This document shows positions 31,293 through 40,834 of a DNA stretch of 64,000 nt, piece by piece. Position numbers and translations under genes: made by a program. The notes under the pieces were generated by a model. It searched no databases, had not been told where the DNA came from, and saw only the letters and a list, made by a program, of their open reading frames with translations. Position 1 is the first letter of the stretch. The number at the start of each line of letters is the position of its first letter. The DNA is from an uncultured Blautia sp. Its GTDB lineage: Bacteria; Bacillota; Clostridia; Lachnospirales; Lachnospiraceae. The stretch is from assembly GCA_900539145.1 (NCBI GenBank), contig UQAX01000008.1, positions 1 through 64,000 of the forward strand, read 5' to 3'.

Positions 31293-31925
31293 ATGAATAT
31301 GATGAAAATGGCAGTGTTGGTGTCCGGCGGAGGAACCAATCTTCAGGCGATTATGGATGCAATGGACAGGGGCGAAATTACCAATGCGGAGATTGCTGTG
31401 GTAATCAGTAATAACGCAAATGCCTATGCTCTGGAAAGAGCAAAAATGAAGGGGATAGAGGCAATTTGTGTCTCTCCGAAGGCTTATGCCTCCAGGGCGG
31501 AATTTAATCAGGCGTTACTTGAAACAATCCAATCTTATGATGTGGAGCTTGTTGTTCTGGCGGGCTGTCTTGTAGTTATTCCGGAGATTATGGTAAAGGC
31601 TTATCCAAATAAGATTATCAATATTCATCCGGCGCTTATTCCATCTTTCTGCGGTACAGGTTATTATGGACTGAAGGTGCATGAGGGTGTACTGGAAAGA
31701 GGAGTAAAAGTAACCGGAGCAACGGTACATTTTGTAGACGAAGGGACAGATACAGGTCCGATTATTTTACAGAAGGCGGTAGAAGTTCATCAGGGAGATA
31801 CGCCGGAAATTCTTCAGCGCAGAGTTATGGAAGAAGCAGAGTGGAAAATTATGCCGAAAGCGATTGATTTAATTGCAAATGATAAAATTGAAGTGATAGA
31901 TGGACTGGTGAAATTTAAAGAATAA
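31293..31925 (+). CDS. purN: phosphoribosylglycinamide formyltransferase PurN
   Basis: 210 residues. AVLVSGGGTNLQAIMDAM, INIHPALIPSFCG (catalytic His) and VHFVDEGTDTGPIILQ (catalytic Asp) are canonical. It transfers a formyl group from 10-formyl-THF to GAR. Three closely spaced ATGs (31293, 31299, 31302) follow AAAGG; the first is used here but 31299 has better spacing. 17 bp from purD. Confidence 0.96.
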   Translation: MNMMKMAVLVSGGGTNLQAIMDAMDRGEITNAEIAVVISNNANAYALERAKMKGIEAICVSPKAYASRAEFNQALLETIQSYDVELVVLAGCLVVIPEIMVKAYPNKIINIHPALIPSFCGTGYYGLKVHEGVLERGVKVTGATVHFVDEGTDTGPIILQKAVEVHQGDTPEILQRRVMEEAEWKIMPKAIDLIANDKIEVIDGLVKFKE

Positions 31926-31942
31926 GAAGGGAGCATAAGAGG

Positions 31943-33217
31943 ATGAAAGTATTGATTATAGGAAGCGGCGGAAGAGAGCATGCCATTGCATGGAAGGTTG
32001 CAAAAAGTCCAAAGGTAGATAAGATTTACTGTGCACCGGGAAACGCAGGAATTGCGGAATTTGCAGAATGTGTGCCAATCGGCGCAATGGAATTTGAGAA
32101 GCTGGCAGCTTTTGCAAAAGAAAATGCAGTAGATTTAACTGTTGTAGGAATGGATGACCCATTAGTCGGCGGTGTTGTAGATGTTTTTGAAAAAGAGGGA
32201 TTGCGAGTGTTTGGACCAAGAAAGAATGCGGCAATTCTGGAAGGCTCAAAAGCTTTTTCTAAAGATTTGATGAAGAAATATAACATTCCTACGGCAGCTT
32301 ATGAAAACTTTGAGGATGCAGATGAGGCTCTGGCATATCTTCGTGAGAAAGCAGAGTTTCCTATTGTATTAAAGGCAGACGGACTGGCTCTTGGAAAAGG
32401 TGTTTTAATCTGTAACACATTGGAAGAAGCAGAGGAAGGCGTTTGCACAATTATGCTGGATAAAAAATTCGGTTCTGCAGGAAATACTTTAGTTATCGAA
32501 GAATTCATGACAGGACGTGAAGTATCCGTACTTTCTTTTGTTGACGGAAAAACCATTAAAACCATGACTTCCGCACAGGATCATAAACGTGCAAAAGACG
32601 GAGATGAAGGGTTAAATACAGGAGGAATGGGAACATTTTCACCAAGTCCTTTCTATACAAAAGAAGTGGATGAATTTTGCGAAAAATATGTATATCAGGC
32701 AACCGTAGATGCTATGGCAGCAGAAGGCAGAGAGTTTAAAGGGATTATTTTCTTTGGTCTGATGCTTACAGAAAAAGGACCAAAAGTGTTGGAGTATAAT
32801 GCTCGCTTTGGTGATCCGGAGGCTCAGGTTGTTATTCCGAGATTAAAAAATGATATTGTAGAAGTTTTTGAAGCCTGCGTAGACGGAAAGTTAGATGAAA
32901 TTGACTTACAGTTTGAAGACAACGCAGCAGTATGTGTTGTGTTAGCCTCTGACGGTTATCCGGTTTCTTATGAAAAAGGATATCCAATTGAAGGTCTGGA
33001 AAACTTTAAGGATAAAGACGGTTATTATGTTTTCCATGCAGGAACTGCCTTCAAAGATGGTAAAATCGTAACAAACGGAGGGCGTGTCTTAGGAGTTACC
33101 GCAAAAGGGGCTGACTTAAAAGAGGCAAGAGCGAATGCTTATGAGGCAACAAAATGGATTAACTTTGAAAATAAATATATGCGAAATGATATTGGAAAAG
33201 CCATTGATGAGGCATAG
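31943..33217 (+). CDS. purD: phosphoribosylamine-glycine ligase PurD
   Basis: 424 residues, full-length GARS. GSGGREHAIAWK opens the N domain, and the ATP-grasp segment includes PIVLKADGLALGKGV, GLNTGGMGTFSP and EYNARFGDPEAQ. It makes GAR from phosphoribosylamine and glycine. It ends the operon just before a strong terminator. Confidence 0.97.
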   Translation: MKVLIIGSGGREHAIAWKVAKSPKVDKIYCAPGNAGIAEFAECVPIGAMEFEKLAAFAKENAVDLTVVGMDDPLVGGVVDVFEKEGLRVFGPRKNAAILEGSKAFSKDLMKKYNIPTAAYENFEDADEALAYLREKAEFPIVLKADGLALGKGVLICNTLEEAEEGVCTIMLDKKFGSAGNTLVIEEFMTGREVSVLSFVDGKTIKTMTSAQDHKRAKDGDEGLNTGGMGTFSPSPFYTKEVDEFCEKYVYQATVDAMAAEGREFKGIIFFGLMLTEKGPKVLEYNARFGDPEAQVVIPRLKNDIVEVFEACVDGKLDEIDLQFEDNAAVCVVLASDGYPVSYEKGYPIEGLENFKDKDGYYVFHAGTAFKDGKIVTNGGRVLGVTAKGADLKEARANAYEATKWINFENKYMRNDIGKAIDEA

Positions 33218-33221
33218 GAAG

Positions 33222-33247
33222 GAAGCTGCGAAAGCAGCTTCTTTTTT
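33222..33247 (+). terminator. rho-independent terminator of the pur operon
   Basis: GAAGCTGC, GAAA tetraloop, GCAGCTTC, then TTTTTT. A perfect 8-bp stem. Confidence 0.92.
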
Positions 33248-33254
33248 CTAAATC

Positions 33255-33288
33255 TTTACTAAAAATGCTATCTATGCTATATTAGATA
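33255..33288 (+). promoter_or_regulatory. promoter and possible operator for GntR-clpC
   Basis: TTTACT (33255-33260), 17 bp, TATATT (33278-33283) with a TGC extended -10. An inverted repeat TATCTA (33269-33274) and TAGATA (33283-33288) with 8-bp spacing overlaps the -10, placed well for autoregulation by the GntR protein. Confidence 0.65.
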
Positions 33289-33314
33289 TAACAATCTGGA
33301 AAGAAGGTGAAGGC

Positions 33315-33683
33315 ATGCTGATTGAAATTGATTTTAACAGTGATGAAGCAATTTATGTACAGCTTTGTAATCAGATTATTATGGGAATTGCCACAGAACA
33401 GTTAAAGGTAGGGGAGACGCTTCCTTCTGTAAGACAGCTGGCAGATACCATAGGAATTAACATGCACACAGTAAATAAAGCATATTCTGTATTGAGACAG
33501 GAAGGATTTCTCAGTATAGACAGACGCAGAGGCGCAGTGATTTCCATTGATGTGGATAAAATCAGGGCATTGGAGGAAATGAAGGAAAATCTTTTGCCTG
33601 TTTTGGCAAAAGGCTGTTGTAAGAATATTACAAGAGAAGAAGTGCATGCCTTAATTGATGAAATTTTTGAAGAATATAAATAG
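33315..33683 (+). CDS. GntR family regulator, YtrA-like
   Basis: 122 residues, the short YtrA type: an N-terminal winged helix-turn-helix (LPSVRQLADTIGINMHTVNKAYSVLRQEGF) and a brief C-terminal helical part rather than a ligand-binding domain. YtrA proteins usually control ABC transporters; here the partner is clpC, which begins 15 bp after the stop. It may regulate clpC from the operator overlapping the -10. AAGAAGG is upstream of the ATG. Confidence 0.9.
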   Translation: MLIEIDFNSDEAIYVQLCNQIIMGIATEQLKVGETLPSVRQLADTIGINMHTVNKAYSVLRQEGFLSIDRRRGAVISIDVDKIRALEEMKENLLPVLAKGCCKNITREEVHALIDEIFEEYK

Positions 33684-33697
33684 AACAGGAGAGATAC

Positions 33698-36127
33698 ATG
33701 AAAAAGCAATACTCAAAGTGGGCATTAAAGGCTTTGAAGCTGGCAGAGGAAACTGCCAGAAAATACAGCCATAATTATATTGGAACAGAACATATACTGG
33801 CAGGACTTCTGGCTGTAAAGGATAGTACGGCAGGAGAAATTCTCACAGAAGCCGGTATTTCATTGAAAAAATTGTTAGAGCTTATGGAAAAGCTGGTAGC
33901 GCCGTCTTCAGAGGTGCTGCTGGAAGAGCCTCAGGGCTATACACCAAGAAGCAAAAAGGTACTTGAAAAAGCATCTGAAGAAGCAACAAATATGGAAAGT
34001 GCAGAAATCGGCACAGAGCATATTTTAATCGCAATGTTAAAAGAAACAGATTGTGTGGGCGCCAGACTTCTGCATACTATGGGGGCAGGAAATCAAAAGC
34101 TGTATGCAGAGCTTATGAATGTTATGGGGAGAGAAGGCACATTGACAAAAGAAGAAAAGAGTGCCACACCAATGCTAGATCAGTATGGCAGAGATTTGAC
34201 AGAAATGGCTGCTATGGGCAAGCTGGATCCTGTTGTAGGCAGGGAAAAAGAAATTAACCGTATTATACAGATTTTAAGCAGAAGAACAAAGAACAACCCT
34301 TGTCTGATTGGTGAACCCGGAGTGGGAAAAACAGCCATTACCGAGGGGCTTGCGCAGAAGATTGTAAGTGGAATGGTTCCTGAAAATATGGCGGATAAAC
34401 GTATTCTGGTGTTGGATTTATCTGCTATGGTAGCGGGTTCAAAATACAGAGGTGAGTTTGAAGAGAGGATTAAACGTGTGGTTTGGGAAGCATCCAATGA
34501 CAAAAGAATTCTTTTATTTTTGGATGAACTCCATACCCTTATAGGGGCAGGCGGAGCAGAAGGAGCATTAGATGCTTCCAATATTTTAAAGCCGTCTCTT
34601 TCCAGAGGAGAAATTCAGCTTATCGGTGCAACGACTATCGAGGAATATCGGAAGCATATTGAAAAAGACCCTGCATTAGAGCGAAGATTTCAGCCGGTAA
34701 CCGTAGAAGAACCTACCAAGGAAGAAGCGGAGGAAATTTTAAGAGGATTAGTGCCTTATTATGAAAAACATCACGGTGTCGTGATTGAGGAAAGCGCTGT
34801 AAAAGCAGCCGTTTCCATGGGTGTGCGTTATATTAATGACAGATTTCTTCCGGATAAGGCGTTGGACTTATTGGATGAAGCATGCTCCAAGGTACAGATT
34901 TCCGGCTATAAGGTTCCGGATGGATTGATAGAGGCAGAGCTTCGTTTAAGAGATATTAGCGAAGAAAAAGAAAGAGCAGTAAAAAGTCAGGATTTTCTTC
35001 TTGCAGGCAAGCTTCAGGAAGAACAAAAAGAAACAGAAGAAATAGTAGAAAAAGCCAGAAAGCGCTTTGAAAGACAGTGTAAAAATAAAAAGCTATTTGT
35101 TACAGAAGATGATGTTGCTCTGGTAGTTGCTCAGTGGACAAAAATACCGGTGAAAAAGCTTACAGAAGGAGAGTCTAAACGACTGGCAAAACTGGAAAAT
35201 CAGCTTCATAAACGTGTAATCGGACAGGATGAGGCAGTAACTGCTGTTGCAAAGGCAATCAAACGAGGCAGAGTAGGATTAAAAGACCCTAAACGTCCTA
35301 TTGGCTCTTTCCTTTTATTAGGCCCTACCGGCGTAGGAAAAACAGAGCTTTCCAAGGCTTTGGCAGAGGCGGTTTTCGGCAGTGAAGATGCAATGATACG
35401 TGTAGATATGTCAGAGTATATGGAAAAACACAGTGTCTCTAAACTGATTGGTTCACCGCCGGGATATGTAGGTTATGAAGAGGGCGGACAGCTAAGTGAA
35501 AAAGTAAGACGAAGCCCATACAGCGTACTGCTGTTTGATGAGATTGAGAAGGCCCATCCTGATGTATTCAATCTTCTCTTGCAGGTGCTGGATGACGGAC
35601 ATATTACTGATGCACAGGGCAGAAAAGTAGACTTTAAAGAAACCATTATTATTATGACCTCTAATGCGGGAGCACAGGCGATTGTAGAGCCGAAAAAGCT
35701 GGGATTTGGAACAGTAGATGATGCGCAGGCTGATTATAAGAAGATGAAAGACAGTGTAATGGAAGAAGTAAAGAGACTTTTTAAGCCGGAGTTCTTAAAC
35801 CGCATTGATGACATTATTGTATTCCATACTTTGAATAAAGAGGAGATTAAGAAGATTGTAGGGCTCCTTTTAAAAGAATTTACAAAACGCTGTAAGACAC
35901 AGTTGAATATTGATGTGAAAATTCGGGAAAATGTAAAAGAATTTATCGGAAAAGAAGGATTTGACCCAAAATACGGGGCGCGTCCATTAAAGAGAGCAAT
36001 TCAGAGCAAAATCGAAGACGCAATGGCAGAGGAAATTCTGGAAGGCAGGATAAAAGCGGGAGACAGCGTTACCATTGGCTTGTCTAAAGAAAAGGTAAAT
36101 TTTATTATAAATGTACAAAATGACTAG
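33698..36127 (+). CDS. clpC: ATP-dependent Clp protease ATP-binding subunit ClpC
   Basis: 809 residues. It has two N-terminal Clp repeats (YIGTEHILAGLL and EIGTEHILIAML), a first AAA+ module with Walker A GEPGVGKT, a middle region with a UVR-like stretch (KSQDFLLAGKLQEEQKE), and a second AAA+ module with GPTGVGKT. GFG near residue 670 is the likely ClpP-docking loop. It unfolds proteins for ClpP. In many Firmicutes clpC follows ctsR-mcsA-mcsB; none of these is next to it here, only a GntR regulator. Confidence 0.95.
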   Translation: MKKQYSKWALKALKLAEETARKYSHNYIGTEHILAGLLAVKDSTAGEILTEAGISLKKLLELMEKLVAPSSEVLLEEPQGYTPRSKKVLEKASEEATNMESAEIGTEHILIAMLKETDCVGARLLHTMGAGNQKLYAELMNVMGREGTLTKEEKSATPMLDQYGRDLTEMAAMGKLDPVVGREKEINRIIQILSRRTKNNPCLIGEPGVGKTAITEGLAQKIVSGMVPENMADKRILVLDLSAMVAGSKYRGEFEERIKRVVWEASNDKRILLFLDELHTLIGAGGAEGALDASNILKPSLSRGEIQLIGATTIEEYRKHIEKDPALERRFQPVTVEEPTKEEAEEILRGLVPYYEKHHGVVIEESAVKAAVSMGVRYINDRFLPDKALDLLDEACSKVQISGYKVPDGLIEAELRLRDISEEKERAVKSQDFLLAGKLQEEQKETEEIVEKARKRFERQCKNKKLFVTEDDVALVVAQWTKIPVKKLTEGESKRLAKLENQLHKRVIGQDEAVTAVAKAIKRGRVGLKDPKRPIGSFLLLGPTGVGKTELSKALAEAVFGSEDAMIRVDMSEYMEKHSVSKLIGSPPGYVGYEEGGQLSEKVRRSPYSVLLFDEIEKAHPDVFNLLLQVLDDGHITDAQGRKVDFKETIIIMTSNAGAQAIVEPKKLGFGTVDDAQADYKKMKDSVMEEVKRLFKPEFLNRIDDIIVFHTLNKEEIKKIVGLLLKEFTKRCKTQLNIDVKIRENVKEFIGKEGFDPKYGARPLKRAIQSKIEDAMAEEILEGRIKAGDSVTIGLSKEKVNFIINVQND

Positions 36128-36134
36128 CAAAAAA

Positions 36135-36162
36135 CTGAAATATATGGTAATATTGTTATACC
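36135..36162 (+). promoter_or_regulatory. promoter before the 137-residue protein gene
   Basis: CTGAAA (36135-36140), 16 bp, TATACC (36157-36162) with a TGT extension. Weak on sequence but well placed, with a 65-nt leader. Confidence 0.45.
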
Positions 36163-36228
36163 AAAACAAGAAGGAAAAAAGGTCTGAAAAGACAGAACAA
36201 TGAAAGACATAAGCGGGAGGACATAACT

Positions 36229-36642
36229 ATGTCAGTAGTAAAAGAATTAATTCGTACAGAAGAAAATGGCAAAATCAGCTTTGGTAACTATGAGTTAGCA
36301 CAGAAGTCAAAGGTATCCGACTTTGAGTACGATGGAGATATATACAAAGTAAAAACATATAAGGAAATTACAAAGCTGGAAAGAAATGGTATGTTTGTAT
36401 ATGAGTCTGTACCGGGTACCACAGTTTTAGATTTGGAAGAAAAAGAAGACAAGATGAGCTTTACGGTGGAAGGACCGCAGGATGCTCAGATTACTGTGGA
36501 AATGGAAGAGGATGCCGAGTACAAGATTGTAATTGACAAAGAAGAAGCCGGACAGATGAAAACAAATCTGGGCGGTAAGCTGTCCTTCAGTGTAGAACTG
36601 GAGCAGGCAGAGCAGGTAACTGTACAGATTGAGAGAATTTAA
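36229..36642 (+). CDS. conserved protein of unknown function ('endosialidase'-named family)
   Basis: 137 residues, soluble. The first half includes GKISFGNYELAQKSKVSDFEYDGD and YKEITKLERNGMFVYESVPGT; the rest is beta-rich and acidic, with alternating hydrophobic residues typical of beta sandwiches. I recall closely similar Lachnospiraceae proteins being named endosialidase, a name with no visible catalytic support. No signal peptide. GGGAGG precedes the ATG. The gene is separate from clpC (100 bp) and ends at a hairpin before radA. Confidence 0.7.
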   Translation: MSVVKELIRTEENGKISFGNYELAQKSKVSDFEYDGDIYKVKTYKEITKLERNGMFVYESVPGTTVLDLEEKEDKMSFTVEGPQDAQITVEMEEDAEYKIVIDKEEAGQMKTNLGGKLSFSVELEQAEQVTVQIERI

Positions 36643-36680
36643 GCATTAAGGTATCAGATAAGTAAAAATAAGCAAGACAG

Positions 36681-36703
36681 GGCTGTCGCATTATGCGGCA
36701 GCC
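36681..36703 (+). terminator. hairpin before radA
   Basis: GGCTGTCGC (36681-36689) pairs with GCGGCAGCC (36695-36703), one G-T pair, 5-nt loop, followed by TCGTTTATT. The T tract is imperfect. Confidence 0.6.
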
Positions 36704-36730
36704 TCGTTTATTGGAAAAGAAAGGGAAAAT

Positions 36731-38101
36731 ATGGCAAAAGGGAAAAAAACATTGTTTTTCTGTCAAAATTGTGGGTATGAGTCTCCGAAGTGGCTGGGAC
36801 AATGTCCGGGATGCAGGGAATGGAATTCTTTTGTGGAAGAGACGGTATCTGCAACCACAAAAGGAAAAATAACAGCTTCAGGAAGTACAACAGGGAAGAA
36901 AAATGAACCGGTTATTCTTGCAGATATTTCCATACAGGAAAACGACAGAATAAAAACAGAAATAGAAGAGCTGGACAGAGTACTGGGAGGTGGTATTGTT
37001 CCCGGCTCTATGGTTCTGGTAGGAGGAGATCCGGGTATCGGAAAATCTACTCTTCTTCTTCAGGTGTGCAGACAGCTTACGGGAAAGGGGCATAAGGTTT
37101 TATACGTTTCCGGTGAGGAGTCTTTGGGACAGATTAAGCTTAGAGCAAAGAGAATAGGAGAATTTAATGAAAATCTGTTGCTCTTATGTGAGACAAATTT
37201 GGAAAGTATTCGCAGTGTAATTGAAAGAGTGAAACCGGAGATGGTGGTAATTGACTCTATTCAGACTATGTATAATGAAGAAGTTTCCTCTGCGCCAGGA
37301 AGTGTTTCTCAGGTGAGAGAGTCCACAGGCGTGCTTATGCAGATTGCAAAGGGAATGGGGATTTCTGTTTTTATTGTGGGACATGTTACAAAGGACGGAA
37401 GTGTGGCAGGTCCCAGAGTGCTGGAACACATGGTCGACACGGTATTGTATTTTGAAGGGGACAGGCAGGTGATTTACCGCATTTTAAGAGGAGTAAAGAA
37501 CAGATTTGGTTCGACAAATGAAATCGGTGTGTTTGAAATGCGGGAAAAAGGGCTTATGGAAGTGAAGAACCCATCTCAGGTTATGCTAAACGGAAGACCT
37601 ACGGATGCTTCCGGTACGGCAGTTGTTTGTTCCATAGAAGGGACACGCCCTATTCTAATCGAAATACAGGCGCTTGTGACCAGAACCAATTTTGGGCTGC
37701 CAAGGAGAACGTCAGTAGGGATAGATTATAATCGTGTGAATTTATTGATGGCAGTTTTAGAAAAAAGAGCAGGGCTTCATCTGGGAGACTGTGATGCTTA
37801 CGTCAATCTGGCAGGCGGCATGAAGCTGGGAGAGCCGGCCATTGACTTAGGGGTTGTTCTTGCCATTGTATCCAGTTATAAAAATCAGGTGATTGACGAG
37901 CAGACTTTGATTTTTGGAGAAGTGGGACTTTCCGGGGAAGTGCGTGGTGTCAGTATGGCGGAAAGCAGAGTCAGGGAGGCAGAAAAACTGGGCTTTACTT
38001 CCTGCATTATGCCAAAGGCAAATGTGGAAAGCTTGCAGGGAAAATATGACATTAAGCTTATTGGTGTATCTAATATTAAAGAGGCAATGAACTGTATTTA
38101 A
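36731..38101 (+). CDS. radA: DNA repair protein RadA
   Basis: 456 residues. The N-terminal zinc finger is FCQNCGYESPKWLGQCPGC, followed by the RecA-like ATPase with Walker A GGDPGIGKST, the RadA-specific KNRFG motif (GVKNRFGSTNE), and the C-terminal Lon-like pseudo-protease domain (EVGLSGEVRGV). It drives branch migration during recombination. GAAAGGG precedes the ATG at 36731. It probably has no strong terminator behind it; purA has its own -10 region. Confidence 0.96.
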   Translation: MAKGKKTLFFCQNCGYESPKWLGQCPGCREWNSFVEETVSATTKGKITASGSTTGKKNEPVILADISIQENDRIKTEIEELDRVLGGGIVPGSMVLVGGDPGIGKSTLLLQVCRQLTGKGHKVLYVSGEESLGQIKLRAKRIGEFNENLLLLCETNLESIRSVIERVKPEMVVIDSIQTMYNEEVSSAPGSVSQVRESTGVLMQIAKGMGISVFIVGHVTKDGSVAGPRVLEHMVDTVLYFEGDRQVIYRILRGVKNRFGSTNEIGVFEMREKGLMEVKNPSQVMLNGRPTDASGTAVVCSIEGTRPILIEIQALVTRTNFGLPRRTSVGIDYNRVNLLMAVLEKRAGLHLGDCDAYVNLAGGMKLGEPAIDLGVVLAIVSSYKNQVIDEQTLIFGEVGLSGEVRGVSMAESRVREAEKLGFTSCIMPKANVESLQGKYDIKLIGVSNIKEAMNCI

Positions 38102-38224
38102 GAGGTAAAATTGAACAAAATTTTTGGACTCAGGGAAAACTATTTTTACTTTATTTCTCAGAAAAAATGGTGTATTATACTTGAGTAAATGAAATGGATT
38201 CCAGTATTACAGGAGGAATAGAAA

Positions 38225-39511
38225 ATGGTAAAAGCCGTAGTAGGAGCAAACTGGGGAGACGAAGGAAAAGGTAAGATTACAGATATGCTGGCAAAAGAGG
38301 CAGATATTGTAGTGAGATTTCAGGGTGGAGCAAACGCCGGACATACAATCGTAAACAATTATGGAAAGTTTGCCCTGCATAGCCTGCCATCCGGTGTATT
38401 TAATGAGAATACAACAAGCATTATCGGAAACGGTGTGGCGCTGAACATCCCTGTGTTGTTCCATGAGCTTCAGTCAATCGTAGAACAGGGCGTTCCTATG
38501 CCGGATATTAAAATATCAGACAGAGCACAGATTGTAATGTCTTATCATATTAAATTCGATGAATATGAAGAAGAAAGACTGGCAGGAAAATCTTTTGGTT
38601 CTACCAAGTCGGGAATTGCACCATTTTATTCTGATAAATTTGCAAAAATCGGCTTTCAGGTCAGTGAGCTTTTTGAAGAGGAAGAAGCTCTTATGGAGAA
38701 AGCAGAAAATATCTGTCAGAAAAAAAATGTGGATTTAGAGTATTTATATCACAAACCTCTTTTAAATCCGGCAGATATTGTAAAGGAATTAAAAGAATAT
38801 AAAGAAATGATTGCACCTTATGTATGTGATGTTTCTCTGCTTTTATGGAATGCTTTAAAAGAAGGAAAAGAAATTTTATTGGAAGGTCAGTTAGGATCTT
38901 TAAAAGACCCTGACCACGGCATTTATCCTATGGTAACATCTTCTTCCACATTGGCAGCTTACGGCGCAGTGGGTGCAGGAATACCTCCTTATGAAATAAA
39001 GAAAATCATTACCGTATGTAAAGCATATTCCAGCGCAGTAGGCGCAGGTGCTTTTGTATCTGAAATTTTCGGGGAAGAAGCAGATGAACTGAGACGCAGA
39101 GGCGGCGATGGCGGTGAATATGGCGCAACCACAGGACGTCCAAGACGTATGGGCTGGTTTGACTGTGTGGCATCAAAATATGGATGCCGTATCCAGGGAA
39201 CAACAGACGTTGCCTTTACAGTGCTTGATGTTTTGGGATATTTGGAAGAAATTCCTGTTTGCGTAGCTTATGATATTGACGGAGAAATCACAACAGAATT
39301 TCCAACAACAAGTCTTCTGGAAAAGGCAAAACCGGTCATTGAAGTGCTGCCGGGATGGAATTGTGATATTCGAGGCATTAAGAAATACGAGGATTTACCG
39401 GAAAACTGCCGCAAATATATTGAATTTGTAGAGGAGAAAATCGGATTTCCGATTACGATGGTTTCCAACGGACCGGGACGAGAAGATATTATTTACAGAG
39501 AAAGCAAATAA
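38225..39511 (+). CDS. purA: adenylosuccinate synthase PurA
   Basis: 428 residues. The GTP-binding GDEGKGK motif is near residues 11-17, and GGANAGHTIV, GTTKSGIAP-like FGSTKSGIAP, and TGRPRRMGWFD are conserved. It joins IMP and aspartate on the way to AMP. AGGAGG is upstream. A TATACT (38176-38181) provides a possible -10. It sits apart from the purE cluster. Confidence 0.96.
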   Translation: MVKAVVGANWGDEGKGKITDMLAKEADIVVRFQGGANAGHTIVNNYGKFALHSLPSGVFNENTTSIIGNGVALNIPVLFHELQSIVEQGVPMPDIKISDRAQIVMSYHIKFDEYEEERLAGKSFGSTKSGIAPFYSDKFAKIGFQVSELFEEEEALMEKAENICQKKNVDLEYLYHKPLLNPADIVKELKEYKEMIAPYVCDVSLLLWNALKEGKEILLEGQLGSLKDPDHGIYPMVTSSSTLAAYGAVGAGIPPYEIKKIITVCKAYSSAVGAGAFVSEIFGEEADELRRRGGDGGEYGATTGRPRRMGWFDCVASKYGCRIQGTTDVAFTVLDVLGYLEEIPVCVAYDIDGEITTEFPTTSLLEKAKPVIEVLPGWNCDIRGIKKYEDLPENCRKYIEFVEEKIGFPITMVSNGPGREDIIYRESK

Positions 39512-39524
39512 TAAAAGAAGAAAA

Positions 39525-39557
39525 GGAAGCAATGGAAAAATCCACGGCTTCCTTTTT
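39525..39557. terminator. terminator between purA and the CofE-like gene
   Basis: GGAAGC (39525-39530) with GCTTCC (39547-39552) and an inner TGG/CCA-type pairing, then TTTTT; AAAA on the other side can serve the convergent gene. Confidence 0.7.
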
Positions 39558-39567
39558 CGTAGTTAAT

Positions 39568-40776
39568 TTATTTTGCGTAGTTGTCAAAATATCCTTGAAT
39601 ATAGATAATTGGAGTTCCCTTATCACCGGAACCGGAAGTAAGGTCAGCTAAAGATCCCAAAAGGTCAGTAAGACGTCTTGGTGTAGTACCCTGTGTTACC
39701 ATAGTACCTTTTAAGCTGGCAGCTTTTTCATCTTTTTCTGTAATATAATTTTTAATGGCATCTTTTAATTCATTTCCTGATAAATCAGCAAAATCGTTAT
39801 CAGCCAGATATTTTAATTTTACTTCATTTGGAGTACCTTCCAAACCTGCAGTGTAAGCAGGAGATACAACTGGATCAGCCAGTTCCCAGATTTTTCCTAC
39901 CGGATCTTTAAATGCACCGTCACCGTATACCATAACTTCTACATTTTTTCCTGTTTTTTCAAGCATAGCGCTGTGAATAGCAGTAACAACCTCTTCACAT
40001 TTAATTGGGAAAAGCTTAACAGTATCTTCTGTCGCTTTATTAGAACCTAACAGTCCGTAAGCATCATTGTAACCGCTGCCGTTGATGCTCTTTGTCATAA
40101 TATCGTCAAGAGCATATACCTTTTCTGCACCGTTTGCTTTTAAAATACGTTTGGTTCTCTGGCGAGTATGAATATCACAGGCAAGAACGCTCTTTGTGTA
40201 AGAAAGGATAGCCTTTGGATTGTTAGCGAAAATAATTTTAACCTCAGCTCCGGCCTCCTGAATAAGCTGTTTGTAATATTCTACATAGTCAACACCTGTA
40301 AATACATGTTTTTCATATCCGAAAAGCTCTCTGTATTTTTCTTCTGTTAAAACATCAGACCATGGATTTACATTTTTTTCGTCCATAACATCTAAATCAA
40401 TGAGGTGGTTTCCTACTTCATCAGATGGGTAGCTTAACATGAGCACAATTTTTTTGCAGCCCATAGCAATACCTTTTAAGCAGATAGAAAAACGATTGCG
40501 GCTTAAAATAGGGAAAATTACACCTACGGTATCATCACCGAATTTTTCTTTTACATCAGCAGCAATATCTTTTACATTTGCATAGTTACCTTGAGCTCTG
40601 GCAACAACTGCTTCTGTAACGGCAATAACGTCTTTATCTTGAATTTCAAAGTTGGCACTTTCAGATGCTTTTAATACACAGTCCACTACGATTTCAGGAA
40701 GGTTGTCTCCTTCACGGATAATCGGTGCGCGGACACCTCTTGATATTGTTCCAACCATGCGGTCTATATTTTTCAT
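39568..40776 (-). CDS. CofE-like (coenzyme F420-0:L-glutamate ligase-type) protein
   Basis: 402 residues. The N-terminal GVRAPIIREGDNLPEIVVDCVLKA and the DKDVIAVTEAVVARAQGN stretch match the CofE/FbiB ligase pattern (long-range acidic GDxL, then DGDVLVVTxKIVSKAEG). RNRFSICLKGIAMGCK and DPVGKIWELADP are further conserved-looking segments. No other F420 gene is present in this window, and Clostridia of this type are not known to make F420, so an amide- or peptide-ligase role on another substrate is likelier. It is oriented away from purA, downstream of the YheO regulator. The gene has its own promoter and GGAGG site. Confidence 0.75.
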   Translation of the reverse strand: MKNIDRMVGTISRGVRAPIIREGDNLPEIVVDCVLKASESANFEIQDKDVIAVTEAVVARAQGNYANVKDIAADVKEKFGDDTVGVIFPILSRNRFSICLKGIAMGCKKIVLMLSYPSDEVGNHLIDLDVMDEKNVNPWSDVLTEEKYRELFGYEKHVFTGVDYVEYYKQLIQEAGAEVKIIFANNPKAILSYTKSVLACDIHTRQRTKRILKANGAEKVYALDDIMTKSINGSGYNDAYGLLGSNKATEDTVKLFPIKCEEVVTAIHSAMLEKTGKNVEVMVYGDGAFKDPVGKIWELADPVVSPAYTAGLEGTPNEVKLKYLADNDFADLSGNELKDAIKNYITEKDEKAASLKGTMVTQGTTPRRLTDLLGSLADLTSGSGDKGTPIIYIQGYFDNYAK

Positions 40777-40802
40777 AATTTATGTACCTCCATTGGTTTC
40801 TT

Positions 40803-40825
40803 GCAAATTTGCGGGCAAAATTGCC
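40803..40825. promoter_or_regulatory. tandem palindromes in the CofE-like gene leader
   Basis: GCAAATTTGC (40803-40812, a perfect palindrome) and GGCAAAATTGCC (40814-40825, two arms of 5 bp). They sit between the promoter and the start of the CofE-like gene, as an operator for an unknown regulator would. Confidence 0.5.
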
Positions 40826-40834
40826 ACCTACTTT

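Noticed and set aside
39568..40776. Coenzyme F420 synthesis in this organism
   Set aside because: One CofE-like gene is not enough; no other F420 gene is present in this window.
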